The notes under the pieces were generated by a model, which saw only the letters and a list, made by a program, of their open reading frames with translations, did no database searches and was not told the origin of the DNA. Position numbers and translations under genes: made by a program. Shown here piece after piece: positions 18,441 through 28,329 of a stretch of 55,723 nt of DNA; the stretch's first letter is position 1; every line of letters starts with the position of its first letter. This DNA comes from Nitrospiraceae bacterium (lineage in GTDB: Bacteria > Nitrospirota > Thermodesulfovibrionia > Thermodesulfovibrionales > UBA6898). The stretch spans positions 1,745,901-1,801,623 of the forward strand of contig CP070737.1 of assembly GCA_020347665.1 (NCBI GenBank). Direction: 5' to 3'.

Positions 18441-21051
18441 TTGCACCGCAACACTTTTTGTATTTTCGACCGCTACCGCACGGACAGGGTTCATTCCTGC
18501 CAATCTTCTTCCCTTTGGCAGCAGTGCGAACAGGTTGGACTCCCTCACCTCTATTATAATTGAGACTCGCCTTTCTTGTTTGAGCTGCTATAGAGGACTC
18601 CTGACTCGTCTGAACCTGAATCCTGAACAGTCTCGTTATTATCTCAGTTGAAATTCTTGACGACATATCGGCAAACATTTCAAAAGCTTCTTTCTTGTAT
18701 TCAACAAGGGGATCCCGCTGTCCATAACCCCGCAGGCCGATACCCTCCTTGAGATGATCCATAGCAAGAAGGTGATCCTTCCACTGAGCATCAACCACCT
18801 GAAGTACGATCATTCTTTCCAGGTAGCGCATCATGTCAGATCCTATTTCAGCCTCTTTCTGTTCATAGAATTTTCTGAATTCAGCGGACAGAATTTCTCT
18901 CAGTTCATGTATATCTTCAGGTATGGTTTTCAGCGAAAATGAAGAGAATGAGTATACTGCATCTCCGAGACCCTTCGTATCCCATTCCTGGAAATCACTA
19001 TCGTAAGGACAATAGATGGAAAGCATTTCTTCGATTATCTCATCGACCATTGAAAGTACTTTTCCTTTAAGGTTTTCACTCCTCAGAATATCCTTTCTGA
19101 AAGCATATATTTCAGTTCTCTGTTTGTTCATGACATCATCATATTCGAGCAGGTGCTTTCTTATTTCATAATTATGGGATTCCACCTTTTTCTGGGCATT
19201 TTCGATAGCTCTGCTAACCATTTTATTTTCTATCGGAACTGTTTCATCCATTCCAAGCTTTCCCATGACCCCTGAAATTCTCTCAGAACCAAATATTCTC
19301 ATGAGATCGTCTTCGAGCGAAAGGTAAAATCTCGATGCGCCGGGATCACCCTGTCTTCCCGAACGTCCACGCAACTGATTGTCAATTCTTCGTGCTTCAT
19401 GTCGTTCCGTTCCCAGTATAAACAGACCTCCTGATGCGACTACTTGTTCCCTGTCTGCAGCACATTTCTTTTGAGCATCTTCAAATGCTCGACTCCATTC
19501 ATCTGCAGTATGATCAGGGTTATTCCCAAGCATTTCTCTAGCCAGTCCTTCAGGATTTCCACCCAGAATAATATCTGTTCCTCTCCCGGCCATATTCGTA
19601 GCTATGGTGACATTGCCACTCCTTCCGGCTTGGGCTATGATTTCAGCTTCTTTCTCGTGATATTTGGCATTTAGCACTGAATGTTTTATGCCCTTTTTTT
19701 TCAATAAACTGCTGAGCAACTCTGATTTCTCGATCGAAATGGTTCCGACGAGTATTGGCTGTCCTCTTTTATGGAGATCGTCAATGTCCCGCACCACTGC
19801 ACCGAATTTGCCTTTTTCACTTTTATATATTACGTCAGGATAGTCTGTTCGTATCATAGACTCATTTGTCGGTATGACCAGGACATCGAGGTTATATATT
19901 TTTGCAAATTCCTCAGACTCCGTTTCAGCGGTTCCCGTCATTCCGGCGAGTTTCTGATACATCCTGAAATAATTCTGAAATGTTATAGTTGCAAGGGTTT
20001 GATTCTCACTTGCGATCTTAACATTTTCCTTCGCTTCTATCGCCTGATGCAATCCATCAGACCACCTTCGACCAGGCATTAAGCGTCCGGTAAACTCATC
20101 CACAATGATGACTTCGTGATCTTTAACAACATAATCAACATCTTTTTTAAACAACGCATGTGCTTTAAGGGCTTGCAGAATATGATGGACCAGTTCGATA
20201 TTCGATGGATCATATAAATTGCCCGCACCGAGTAAAGACTCTGCCTTACTGTTTCCCTCTTCAGTTAATATGGCAGTCTTGGCTTTTTCATCAATAGTAA
20301 AGTCAACATCTTTTTTTAATTTTGGAATAATTCTTTCTATTTTGTAATATTTATCAGTCGATTCCTCTGAAGGACCCGATATAATTAATGGAGTACGTGC
20401 CTCATCAATAAGAATACTGTCGACCTCATCTACAATTGCGTAATTGAGTTTTCTTTGGACAAATTCAGTCGAATGATATTTCATATTGTCACGCAAATAA
20501 TCAAATCCAAACTCGTTATTTGTTCCATACGTAATATCAGCATTATAGGCGACCTGTCGTTCTTCGTCCGAAAGACCATGGATAATGACTCCTACGGTCA
20601 TACCGAGAAAGTGATAAATCGTGCCCATCCATCGTGCATCCCTCTGAGCTAGATAATCATTAACTGTTATGACATGAAGTCCTTTCCCATCCAGGGCATT
20701 CAAATAGACCGGGAGTGTAGCAACAAGCGTCTTACCTTCACCTGTCTTCATTTCTGATATCTTGCCTTCATGGAGAGTGATGCCCCCAATGAGCTGAACA
20801 TCGAAATGCCGCATGTTTAATGTACGCCTTGAGACCTCTCTGACGACGGCAAATGCCTCTGGAAGAAGGTCATCAAGGGTTTCACCAGCATTCAGTCGAT
20901 TTTTGAACTCACTTGTTTTTTGGGTCAATTGTGTATCCGAGAGGCTCGAAACAGTTGATTCCAAAGAATTAATATGCTCCACAACCTGAAATATCCTGCT
21001 TATCTCGCGCTCATTCTTCGTGCCGATTAATTTCTTCAGTAAACCAAACAT
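18433..21051 (-). CDS. secA: protein translocase ATPase SecA
   Basis: Motor ATPase that pushes preproteins through SecYEG. The 872 residues include Walker [22 protein letters not shown], Walker [18 protein letters not shown], the preprotein cross-linking domain, [35 protein letters not shown] and a C-terminal zinc tail [13 protein letters not shown] that binds SecB and phospholipid. The start at 21051 is typical ([16 protein letters not shown]). There is no clear Shine-Dalgarno; an inverted repeat sits immediately upstream. Confidence 0.97.
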   Translation of the reverse strand: MFGLLKKLIGTKNEREISRIFQVVEHINSLESTVSSLSDTQLTQKTSEFKNRLNAGETLDDLLPEAFAVVREVSRRTLNMRHFDVQLIGGITLHEGKISEMKTGEGKTLVATLPVYLNALDGKGLHVITVNDYLAQRDARWMGTIYHFLGMTVGVIIHGLSDEERQVAYNADITYGTNNEFGFDYLRDNMKYHSTEFVQRKLNYAIVDEVDSILIDEARTPLIISGPSEESTDKYYKIERIIPKLKKDVDFTIDEKAKTAILTEEGNSKAESLLGAGNLYDPSNIELVHHILQALKAHALFKKDVDYVVKDHEVIIVDEFTGRLMPGRRWSDGLHQAIEAKENVKIASENQTLATITFQNYFRMYQKLAGMTGTAETESEEFAKIYNLDVLVIPTNESMIRTDYPDVIYKSEKGKFGAVVRDIDDLHKRGQPILVGTISIEKSELLSSLLKKKGIKHSVLNAKYHEKEAEIIAQAGRSGNVTIATNMAGRGTDIILGGNPEGLAREMLGNNPDHTADEWSRAFEDAQKKCAADREQVVASGGLFILGTERHEARRIDNQLRGRSGRQGDPGASRFYLSLEDDLMRIFGSERISGVMGKLGMDETVPIENKMVSRAIENAQKKVESHNYEIRKHLLEYDDVMNKQRTEIYAFRKDILRSENLKGKVLSMVDEIIEEMLSIYCPYDSDFQEWDTKGLGDAVYSFSSFSLKTIPEDIHELREILSAEFRKFYEQKEAEIGSDMMRYLERMIVLQVVDAQWKDHLLAMDHLKEGIGLRGYGQRDPLVEYKKEAFEMFADMSSRISTEIITRLFRIQVQTSQESSIAAQTRKASLNYNRGEGVQPVRTAAKGKKIGRNEPCPCGSGRKYKKCCGANV

Positions 21052-21481
21052 AATTGATATTAAATGAATATCAGCAATATTTCAAGAATGTCACGAGTGG
21101 AAATCGTTTCTGGAGATAGCGTAACATCATGAGCTGGAGGGTAATAAAAAGTCGTGAACTAATAGTAAAGATTATGTTCTTTGAATATTGATGGGTCCAT
21201 GAGATAATAAAAATAGACGAATTGAGCGCGGTAGCGATACGAACTCCATGAATTGCTTTATAGTGAAACAGTGCTTAAGGATAAACATGTTTCATGGACG
21301 CGGGATTCAAGTACACAGAGGGAGAGTTATTCCGAAATAATGAAATTTGTGGCATCAGATACAATATCTCTTTGTGTATGCCGGAAACAAAGCTTATACA
21401 TACTTTTTCGAAAAACGTGCAGAATAAGATCGAACCGTGCACCAATCGTATCACAGTTGCGTAATAATCAAGGAGGTGTAC
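21052..21481. other. 430-base intergenic region between divergent secA and baeRF-like gene
   Basis: No convincing gene on either strand: the short open frames lack ribosome-binding sites and recognisable content. It must hold the promoters for secA (-) and for the 21482 gene (+). One perfect 7-bp inverted repeat (TGATATT 21055-21061, AATATCA 21067-21073) lies a few bases before the secA start codon. Confidence 0.4.
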
Positions 21482-22603
21482 ATGCTTAATTATGATGAGA
21501 TCAAGAACTTGGCAAAAATAAAGGCTGATGATATGTATTATATCAGCTGCTATCTCAATGTTGATCCCGTAGAAAATGTGAAAGGCGATTATCTTATACA
21601 TATCAAGAATATGCTCAAAAAGGCCTCGGAAAATCTCGCTAAAGACATTCGCAAGCAGATTATGCCTGATATCAGAAAAATAGATTCTTACATAGTCGCC
21701 AATAAAAGGGATTTTAAGAAAGGTTTGGCCATAATAAGTTCAGCAGCATCTGGCTTCTGGTGGGAGAGTCATTTCTCTGCAGGATTCAGGAATGAGATTG
21801 TTGTTGATAAACTCCCCTATATAAAGCCTCTTCTTAACATTATCGATACGTTCCGGCGATATGCAGTGATGATTATTGATAAGGAATCCGCCAGGCTGTT
21901 CGCCGTACATCTTGGAGAGATCGAAGAGTATCGGGAGATTTATACTGAAAATGTTCCTGGCAGACACAAGAAGGGTGGTTGGTTCAGTCTTGCGGAGAGA
22001 AGTTTTGAACGACATATAGACTATCATGTAGAGCTTCATATCAAGGATGTTATAAAACAGCTCGAACGCCTTCTTGAATCGGGAGACATAACCCGCCTTG
22101 TCATCGGCGGAACGGAAGAGGCCTTGTCAATGGCTAAATCACTTTTCCCGAAGCAGATATCCGGAAAGATTATCGGCACGTTCTCTGTCACTATGTCTGC
22201 CCCGGGCAATGAGGTTCTCTTTAGAGTAACGCCTGTTATTGAAGCATACGAAAGAAGAGAAAAAGAAGACACGATAGAATTACTTATGACCAAAACCATG
22301 AAAAATGAAAATGCTGTGCTCGGGATAGATAATGTTCTCTCAGCCCTGCAAGAGGGAAGGGTAATGAAGTTATTGTTTGTTAAAGATTACAAAACTCATG
22401 GGTTTTCATGTGCTCGTTGCGGGTTTCTGACTTCGCAGATGGCGGCAGAGTGCCCGTTCTGTAAAAACCCCATGCAGAAAGTTGATTATATGATTGACCT
22501 GGCTGCTCAGAAGGCTATCGAACAGGGGGCTGCATTTGAAGTAGTACATGACAATGAGCAGTTCGAAAAAGCAGGGGCTATCGGAGCGTTCCTGAGATAT
22601 TGA
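21482..22603 (+). CDS. eRF1-like protein (bacterial baeRF/Vms1-type family) with zinc ribbon
   Basis: ATG 21482 follows a strong AAGGAGGTG. The 373-residue protein resembles the archaeo-eukaryotic release-factor fold. An N-terminal alpha/beta domain is followed by a middle RNase-H-like domain with RYAVMIIDKESARLF and the loop GRHKKGGWFSLAERSFERHI, where eRF1 has its GGQ loop. The C-terminal L7Ae-like domain has LGIDNVLSALQEGRVMKLL and a zinc ribbon made of CARCG and CPFC. Bacterial members are proposed to act in ribosome rescue or tRNA/peptide release, but this is unproven here. Its stop overlaps the next start by 3 bases (TTGA). Confidence 0.72.
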   Translation: MLNYDEIKNLAKIKADDMYYISCYLNVDPVENVKGDYLIHIKNMLKKASENLAKDIRKQIMPDIRKIDSYIVANKRDFKKGLAIISSAASGFWWESHFSAGFRNEIVVDKLPYIKPLLNIIDTFRRYAVMIIDKESARLFAVHLGEIEEYREIYTENVPGRHKKGGWFSLAERSFERHIDYHVELHIKDVIKQLERLLESGDITRLVIGGTEEALSMAKSLFPKQISGKIIGTFSVTMSAPGNEVLFRVTPVIEAYERREKEDTIELLMTKTMKNENAVLGIDNVLSALQEGRVMKLLFVKDYKTHGFSCARCGFLTSQMAAECPFCKNPMQKVDYMIDLAAQKAIEQGAAFEVVHDNEQFEKAGAIGAFLRY

Positions 22604-24174
22604 AAGGAAGATTCCAGATAAGTCTTGTCAGGTGCTTAATCGCACTCTTATGCTTACCATGTATTGTTATCTCCTGTACCCCTCATGACAGGCAAGACTC
22701 GTATGTCTATCTTCGACTTAAGTCAAACCCTACTACACTCGATCCTGCGATGATCGTTGACGTTACCGGGGGCTCTCTCGCTGCCAAGCTCTTCAACGGG
22801 CTCGTGAAGCTCGATGATCATCTGAATGTTGTTCCTGATATTGCATATGCATGGGAGATGCAGGACTCTGGTACCACATATATATTCAGATTGTCAGAAG
22901 GAGTGTTTTTTTATAATAATAGGGAGGTTATATCATCTGATTTCAAGTATAGCTTTAAAAGGGTGCTTGATACAAAAACCGCATCGCCGAACACCTGGAT
23001 CTTAGAAAAGATCAGGGGAGCAAAGGAATTTATGAACGGGGAAGCCGAAGATATATCAGGAATTGAGATCATTGATGACTATACCCTTGCAATCGAGCTT
23101 GATCATCCCTTTGCTCCGTTTCTCAATCTTTTGACAATGACCGCTGCCTCTGTAGTTCCACGAGAGAAAGTAGAACTGCGCGGAACTGCTTTCGGAACAC
23201 ACCCTGCCGGAACAGGGCCGTTTATATTGAAGGAATGGAATCATCATGATCGTATTATTCTTGAAAAGAATGAAAGTTATTTTGGGAGCGGGCCCGAGGT
23301 AGACGGCATTGTTTATAGAATTATACCTGAAGACCTGACCGCTGTTACTGAATTTGAGCTGGGAAACCTGGATGTTATAACTATTCCTTCATATGAATAC
23401 GCCAGGTACAGAGATTCAAAGAAATGGAAAAACCAGATTTCTTCAATCAGAGGATTGAACACATATTATCTCGGTTTCAATTGTTCGAAACGACCTTTTA
23501 ACAATCGGAGAATAAGGAGAGCAGTGGCGTACGCAATTGACAGGACGAAGATACTGGAAACGTTTTATGAAAACAGAGGAAGACCTGCCAGGGGACCAAT
23601 CCCGGATATTTTGAGAAACTGGGAACCCCCTGATGAGCTTACCTATGATCCTGAGAGGGCAATGAGAATAATAAAAGAAGAAGACATGACAGGGAGAACC
23701 GTTAACTTCTATATATCAGCAGATCAGGAAGTTATCGACATGGCAGAAATAATCCAGTTCTATCTTATCCGGATTGGACTTAATGTAAAAATAATTCAGC
23801 TCGAATGGAGCGCATTTAAAGAAGCTTTAAACAAAGGTGAAGCAGATATCTTCTGGCTGAGTTGGTGGGCAGATTATGCTGATCCCGAAAACTTCCTTTA
23901 CCCTCTGTTCCATTCATCAAATCATGGCGCAAGTGGTAACAGAACACGATATAAGAATAAGAAAGTGGATCAACTGATAGAAGAAGGACAGAGAGCTGTG
24001 ATGCCCTCTGAAAGAAACCGTTCTTATATGATGGCAGAAAAGATTATAACACAAGAAGCGCCGTGGGTCTCTTTCTGGCACAAGACAGATTTTACCATAA
24101 GACAGCCGTATATAAAAAATTATAAAATCTTTCCTGTATACAGCATGGACAAAGGAGTTGATATTTCATTTTGA
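22600..24174 (+). CDS. peptide ABC transporter substrate-binding lipoprotein (SBP family 5)
   Basis: Periplasmic binding lipoprotein of an oligopeptide/dipeptide (or nickel-type) importer. TTG 22600 overlaps the previous stop as TTGA. A lipoprotein signal is visible with lipobox VIS-Cys26. The mature domain has the family hallmarks: NPTTLDPAM near the start, LFNGLVKLD, SDFKYSFKRVLD, HPAGTGPFIL, NRRIRRAVAYAIDR and WWADYADPENF. 524 residues is normal. It forms an operon with the two permeases that follow. Confidence 0.9.
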   Translation: MKGRFQISLVRCLIALLCLPCIVISCTPHDRQDSYVYLRLKSNPTTLDPAMIVDVTGGSLAAKLFNGLVKLDDHLNVVPDIAYAWEMQDSGTTYIFRLSEGVFFYNNREVISSDFKYSFKRVLDTKTASPNTWILEKIRGAKEFMNGEAEDISGIEIIDDYTLAIELDHPFAPFLNLLTMTAASVVPREKVELRGTAFGTHPAGTGPFILKEWNHHDRIILEKNESYFGSGPEVDGIVYRIIPEDLTAVTEFELGNLDVITIPSYEYARYRDSKKWKNQISSIRGLNTYYLGFNCSKRPFNNRRIRRAVAYAIDRTKILETFYENRGRPARGPIPDILRNWEPPDELTYDPERAMRIIKEEDMTGRTVNFYISADQEVIDMAEIIQFYLIRIGLNVKIIQLEWSAFKEALNKGEADIFWLSWWADYADPENFLYPLFHSSNHGASGNRTRYKNKKVDQLIEEGQRAVMPSERNRSYMMAEKIITQEAPWVSFWHKTDFTIRQPYIKNYKIFPVYSMDKGVDISF

Positions 24175-25103
24175 AGGCATACATCCTGAAGAAGCTGTTA
24201 CTGCTTGTACCAATGCTCTTTGGAATAACCTTCATTACCTTTACTTTTACAAAGGCACTTCCTGGAGACCCGGTATACACTCTTGTCGGAGAAAGGACAA
24301 GCCCAGAAATAATCGAAAAAGTTCGTGCCAGGATCGGGGAAGACAAAGGGATTCTACATCAGTATTTCGGATATATTTCGCTTCTTCTGAAAGGAGAAAT
24401 GGGCAGATCCTATTATACAAACAGGGATGTTATGGATGATCTGATCCAGAAGTTTCCAAATACATTAAGACTTGCTGCCGGCGCAATGATAATTGCAACG
24501 CCATTCGGGGTACTGCTCGGTTTTATCTGTGCAATCAAAAAGAATAGTGCATCTGACAAAATCATATCCGGACTTTCTTTAACAGGTCTGAGTGTCCCGG
24601 TTTTCTGGAGCGGACTTGTGCTCATGCTGCTTTTCAGTCTCAAACTGAATCTGCTTCCTCCGTCGGGAACGGGAAATATCCGATATCTGATACTTCCGTC
24701 CATAACGCTTGCCCTTCCTGCCCTTGCAACCCTGGTGCGTGTCACGAGGGTTAGTGTCCTTGATGTCTTAAACATGCCATTTATCAGAACGGCAAAGTCC
24801 AAAGGCATCAGGAAGACTCACTTAAACAGTATCCATATTCTTAAAAATGCCTTAATACCTGTAATTACCGTCTTCGGCCTTGAATTCGGCAGTTACCTGA
24901 ACGGAGCTGTTCTTACGGAAACCATCTTCGGCTGGGACGGTATCGGAAGATTTGCTATGGAAGGAATAATAAAGAGGGACTACCCTGTGATTATGGGATG
25001 CATTCTTGCAGGCACAATAATTTTTGTGATGATAAATCTCCTGGTAGATATTTTTTATCATGTTATCGACCCGCGTGTGAGGGTTCATGGGACTGACCGG
25101 TAA
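24171..25103 (+). CDS. peptide ABC transporter permease, DppB/OppB type
   Basis: First inner-membrane permease of the importer. TTG 24171 overlaps the previous stop (TTGA); AAGGAG lies 13 bases upstream. The N-terminal helix is followed by LPGDPVYTLVGE, a DppB hallmark, and the protein has about six TM helices. The EAA loop that contacts the ATPase is seen as FIRTAKSKGIRKTHLNSIHILKN-like sequence near residue 205. The C-terminal VDIFYHVIDPRVR is the usual DppB ending. 310 residues, intact. Confidence 0.92.
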   Translation: MKAYILKKLLLLVPMLFGITFITFTFTKALPGDPVYTLVGERTSPEIIEKVRARIGEDKGILHQYFGYISLLLKGEMGRSYYTNRDVMDDLIQKFPNTLRLAAGAMIIATPFGVLLGFICAIKKNSASDKIISGLSLTGLSVPVFWSGLVLMLLFSLKLNLLPPSGTGNIRYLILPSITLALPALATLVRVTRVSVLDVLNMPFIRTAKSKGIRKTHLNSIHILKNALIPVITVFGLEFGSYLNGAVLTETIFGWDGIGRFAMEGIIKRDYPVIMGCILAGTIIFVMINLLVDIFYHVIDPRVRVHGTDR

Positions 25104-25893
25104 ACTTGCATCAGGAATACTTGTATTCATTTTTGCTCTATCAGTGTTTTCATCATTTATATCCCCACATGAGCCGGATATGATCAACCTGGATAGGATA
25201 AAGCAACCTCCTTCCACTGAACATTTTCTGGGAACTGACAACAAGGGGAGGGATATCTTTTCCAGAGTTCTGTACGGCGGAAAAATATCAATAAGTATTT
25301 CTGTTCTGGCTGCGATGCTTTCAATGGTATTAGGGCTTCTTATAGGTATGGTTTCAGGCTACTTCGGAGGAAAACTGGACACGGCGATGATGTCAGCTGT
25401 TGATCTTGTCCTCGCATTTCCTGCGTTACTCCTTGCGATAGGAGTCTCTGTCCTGTTTCCTCCCGGCATCTACACAGTTATGATTGCACTTGCGGCAGCA
25501 GGCTGGGCATCATTTGCACGTTTAATAAGAGGACATGTGATGGCCTTGAGGGAGTCGGCCTTTATTGAGTCTGCGCGGGCTGTAGGATGCAGTACTACAC
25601 GGATACTCTTTGTCCATCTCTTGCCCCAGTGTGTCCCCCTGGCGTTTATTATGGCAGGTCTGAAGCTCGGCGGATACATCCTTACAGAAGCAGCATTGAG
25701 TTTCCTCGGGCTCGGGGCTCAACCGCCAACCGCGACATGGGGATCAATGATCAGTGCGAACAGAGTATTTATCAATTCAGCACCCTGGATGGTGCTCCCA
25801 CCGGGCATTATGATCGCTATAACCGCGCTCTGTTTTAATCTCCTGGGAGATGATCTCCGGGAGATATTTGACAGAGTAAAAATAGAGCCGTAA
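25087..25893 (+). CDS. peptide ABC transporter permease, DppC/OppC type
   Basis: Second permease, 268 residues, overlapping the DppB-type gene by 17 bases. Seen: HFLGTDNKGRDIFSRVLYG, the DppC signature; an EAA loop around FIESARAVGCSTTRILF; EAALSFLGLGAQPPTATWG; and a C-terminus with FNLLGDDLREIFD. About five or six TM helices. No ATP-binding subunit follows: the next gene is an unrelated AI-2E permease, so the ATPases must be elsewhere or shared. Confidence 0.92.
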   Translation: MGLTGKLASGILVFIFALSVFSSFISPHEPDMINLDRIKQPPSTEHFLGTDNKGRDIFSRVLYGGKISISISVLAAMLSMVLGLLIGMVSGYFGGKLDTAMMSAVDLVLAFPALLLAIGVSVLFPPGIYTVMIALAAAGWASFARLIRGHVMALRESAFIESARAVGCSTTRILFVHLLPQCVPLAFIMAGLKLGGYILTEAALSFLGLGAQPPTATWGSMISANRVFINSAPWMVLPPGIMIAITALCFNLLGDDLREIFDRVKIEP

Positions 25894-26008
25894 GAGGATT
25901 CTTCCTTAATCCGTAAGTATCTGCTCATCGCAATTTTCATTTCGACTTGTAAAGCTTTATGCACTAAGTATGCATTTCTGTCCAGAATTAAGTATAATTT
26001 TAAGCATT

Positions 26009-27127
26009 ATGACTTCGCGAAGCATGGGTAAACAGTCTCTCGGACCGCGTTTTATGATAACTGCAGCGGCGTTTGTGATAATTGTTGCCGGTATGCGTTC
26101 CGCTTCTCCCATTTTAATTCCCTTTCTTCTTTCGGTGTTCCTTGCAATCATAAGTGCACCGCCGCTCTTCTGGCTGAAGAAGAAAGGGGTTCCGACACTG
26201 CCTGCAATGCTGATAGTGATAAGTTTTGTTTTAGGCATCGTTTTTGTCCTTGTCTTCATGATAGGTACATCTCTGGATGATTTTTCACGTTCGGTCCCTT
26301 TTTATCAACAGAGCCTCAAGGAAAAGACTCAATCACTTCTTTCCGTACTGGATCGCATGGGGATTAGTGTATCAGGCCATGGATTGCTGGATGCCTTTGA
26401 CCCGGGAATCGTGATGAAAATGGTCACCAGAACGCTTTCAGGATTGCGGGTTGTCTTAACGAATGGTTTCCTGATTCTTCTGACGGTCATCTTTATTCTT
26501 TTAGAGGCGTCGAGTTTTCCAACGAAACTCAGGGCTGTTTTGGGAGAAAATAACCACGAATCGTTTGCGCACTTTGATCTATTTATGTCTAATATGCAAC
26601 GATACATAGCGATCAAAACCCTGACCAGCCTTGGCACAGGAATAACTGTTGCTGTCTGGCTTACATTCCTTGGCATTGACTATTCCCTTCTCTGGGGACT
26701 CCTGGCATTTCTGCTCAATTATGTTCCCAATATTGGTTCTATTCTCGCCGCTATTCCGGCTGTCTTTCTCGCCCTCATTCAACTGGGCACAGGGTCGGCT
26801 ATACTGACCATATTGGGCTACACCGTAGTGAATATCCTTTTTGGGACTATTATTGAACCGCGTGTTATGGGAAGAGGACTTGGCCTTTCAACTCTTGTGG
26901 TGTTTCTTTCGCTTGTTTTTTGGGGGTGGGTCCTCGGACCCGTTGGAATGCTACTGTCTGTGCCGCTGACCATGACGCTCAAGATTGCACTGGATAGCAG
27001 TGAAGATACCCGTTGGATCGCTATTTTACTGGGTTCTGAAGAGGGTGCGAGAACACCAGGGGTTTCTTCGCCGAAGGAAAACGGAGAGCATTTGAGCGAA
27101 AAAGAACATCAAAATGATTTGAGTTGA
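26009..27127 (+). CDS. AI-2E family transporter
   Basis: Polytopic membrane protein of the AI-2E exporter/TerC-unrelated family (UPF0118-type); members export small molecules or act as Na+/H+ antiporters. About eight TM helices, the family glycine/proline-rich helix FLLNYVPNIGSILAAIPA and the PLTMTLKI C-terminal helix are visible. The start is uncertain: the frame is open from ATG 25970, but a TATAAT box at 25993-25998 suggests ATG 26009 or 26024; none has a good Shine-Dalgarno. The last 25 residues are hydrophilic. Confidence 0.85.
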   Translation: MTSRSMGKQSLGPRFMITAAAFVIIVAGMRSASPILIPFLLSVFLAIISAPPLFWLKKKGVPTLPAMLIVISFVLGIVFVLVFMIGTSLDDFSRSVPFYQQSLKEKTQSLLSVLDRMGISVSGHGLLDAFDPGIVMKMVTRTLSGLRVVLTNGFLILLTVIFILLEASSFPTKLRAVLGENNHESFAHFDLFMSNMQRYIAIKTLTSLGTGITVAVWLTFLGIDYSLLWGLLAFLLNYVPNIGSILAAIPAVFLALIQLGTGSAILTILGYTVVNILFGTIIEPRVMGRGLGLSTLVVFLSLVFWGWVLGPVGMLLSVPLTMTLKIALDSSEDTRWIAILLGSEEGARTPGVSSPKENGEHLSEKEHQNDLS

Positions 27128-27164
27128 GATACTATATTATAATTTTAAACGAGGGATTACGGAA

Positions 27165-27980
27165 ATGACGCTCCATCGCTTTTTGGGAATAGTGCTTGTC
27201 TGCATACCTATTCTCCCGAAAGGTTCAGGAGCTGATACTACTATTGTATTTCAGGAAGCAAAAAACGGCCATGCGAAGACGGCAATACAAAGCATATATA
27301 TCAGAGGCGGTACGGTACGTGTGGAAAATGCTTTTGAAGACGGTAACTATATAATCTACAAAAGCGAGACGAATTCGATGACTGTTGTAGACGTGAAAGA
27401 TAAACGTTATATCACAATTGACAGGACGCTCTTGGCGCAACGTTCAGGGCCTCTGTCAGCATCACAAAGAGACGCTATGAAAGCGGCAAATGAGAAAATT
27501 GGTTCTCTTCCTCCTGAAAAACAGGACCAGTTGCGTTCTATCATGGAATATGTGATGCAGTATTCTAATCCTACGGGAAAGAAATCCGAAAAGGTTCGGT
27601 ACATACCCTTGCAAGAGGAACGTGTGGTTAATGGAAGCAGCTGCAGAGTTACCGAGACGCATCGGGGAAAAACGAAGGTGTCAGAAATATGCATGGTCAA
27701 TCGGGACGTTCTGAATATACCTCGTGAAGACTATGATTCACTCCAGAATCTCCAGGCGTTTATCACCGAAATGAATTCGAGGACCGCTGGGAAAACGTTT
27801 GACCACTATATTCCTCATATTGGCCATGCCGAATTCGAACAGTTTCCTGTAGAGGTAACCCGATATCTCGATAACGGTATAAGCCGCACGCTAACTGTGG
27901 TGCGAGTGACTGCTGAGCCGATACCCCATGATATCTTCTCCGTGCCTGCTGGATATAAGCAGATGAAAGCGTCGTTCTGA
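27165..27980 (+). CDS. exported DUF4412-like protein
   Basis: 271 residues with an N-terminal signal peptide (hydrophobic to about residue 20, cleavage near GSGA-DTT). The mature part is beta-rich and resembles DUF4412-type periplasmic proteins: early YIRGGTVRVEN, MTVVDVKDKRYITID, a mid SSCRVTETHRGKTKVSEICMV pair of cysteines that could form a disulfide, and a C-terminal IPHDIFSVPAGYKQ. The function is unknown. It is preceded by a TATAAT hexamer (27138-27143) without a clear -35 and by GAGGGA before the ATG. Confidence 0.6.
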   Translation: MTLHRFLGIVLVCIPILPKGSGADTTIVFQEAKNGHAKTAIQSIYIRGGTVRVENAFEDGNYIIYKSETNSMTVVDVKDKRYITIDRTLLAQRSGPLSASQRDAMKAANEKIGSLPPEKQDQLRSIMEYVMQYSNPTGKKSEKVRYIPLQEERVVNGSSCRVTETHRGKTKVSEICMVNRDVLNIPREDYDSLQNLQAFITEMNSRTAGKTFDHYIPHIGHAEFEQFPVEVTRYLDNGISRTLTVVRVTAEPIPHDIFSVPAGYKQMKASF

Positions 27981-28002
27981 AGAACTGAACGAAAGAACGA
28001 AA

Positions 28003-28278
28003 ATGAAAGAAATTTCTATCGTACATGATCCGGACAAAAAACTTTTGCTCAAGCGGGGTGTCTTCGGCTGGCCCATATGGACGAAAGAAATTTCTGAATT
28101 TCCCTGGAAATATGATGCTTCGGAAACGTGCTATTTTCTGGAAGGTGATGTGACGGTGATTCCCGAGGACGGAGAACCGGTGAGGATAGGTCAGGGTGAC
28201 CTGGTGACTTTTCCGGCAGGTATGTCGTGTATATGGAAGATAACGAAAGACGTTAAAAAACATTATACATTTGGCTGA
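28003..28278 (+). CDS. small cupin domain protein (DUF861-type)
   Basis: A 91-residue single cupin of the EutQ/ureidoglycine-aminohydrolase-like DUF861 group: FGWPIWTKEISEFPWKYD, then SETCYFLEGDVTVIPEDGE and GDLVTFPAGMSCIWKI. The usual metal histidines are largely absent, as is common in this group, so it may not be an enzyme. The substrate is unknown. It follows the DUF4412-like gene by 22 bases. Confidence 0.85.
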   Translation: MKEISIVHDPDKKLLLKRGVFGWPIWTKEISEFPWKYDASETCYFLEGDVTVIPEDGEPVRIGQGDLVTFPAGMSCIWKITKDVKKHYTFG

Positions 28279-28329
28279 TGAAAATATGAGATATGCTTCA
28301 CGTGGCATGAGCACGACTGGATTGGTCGT

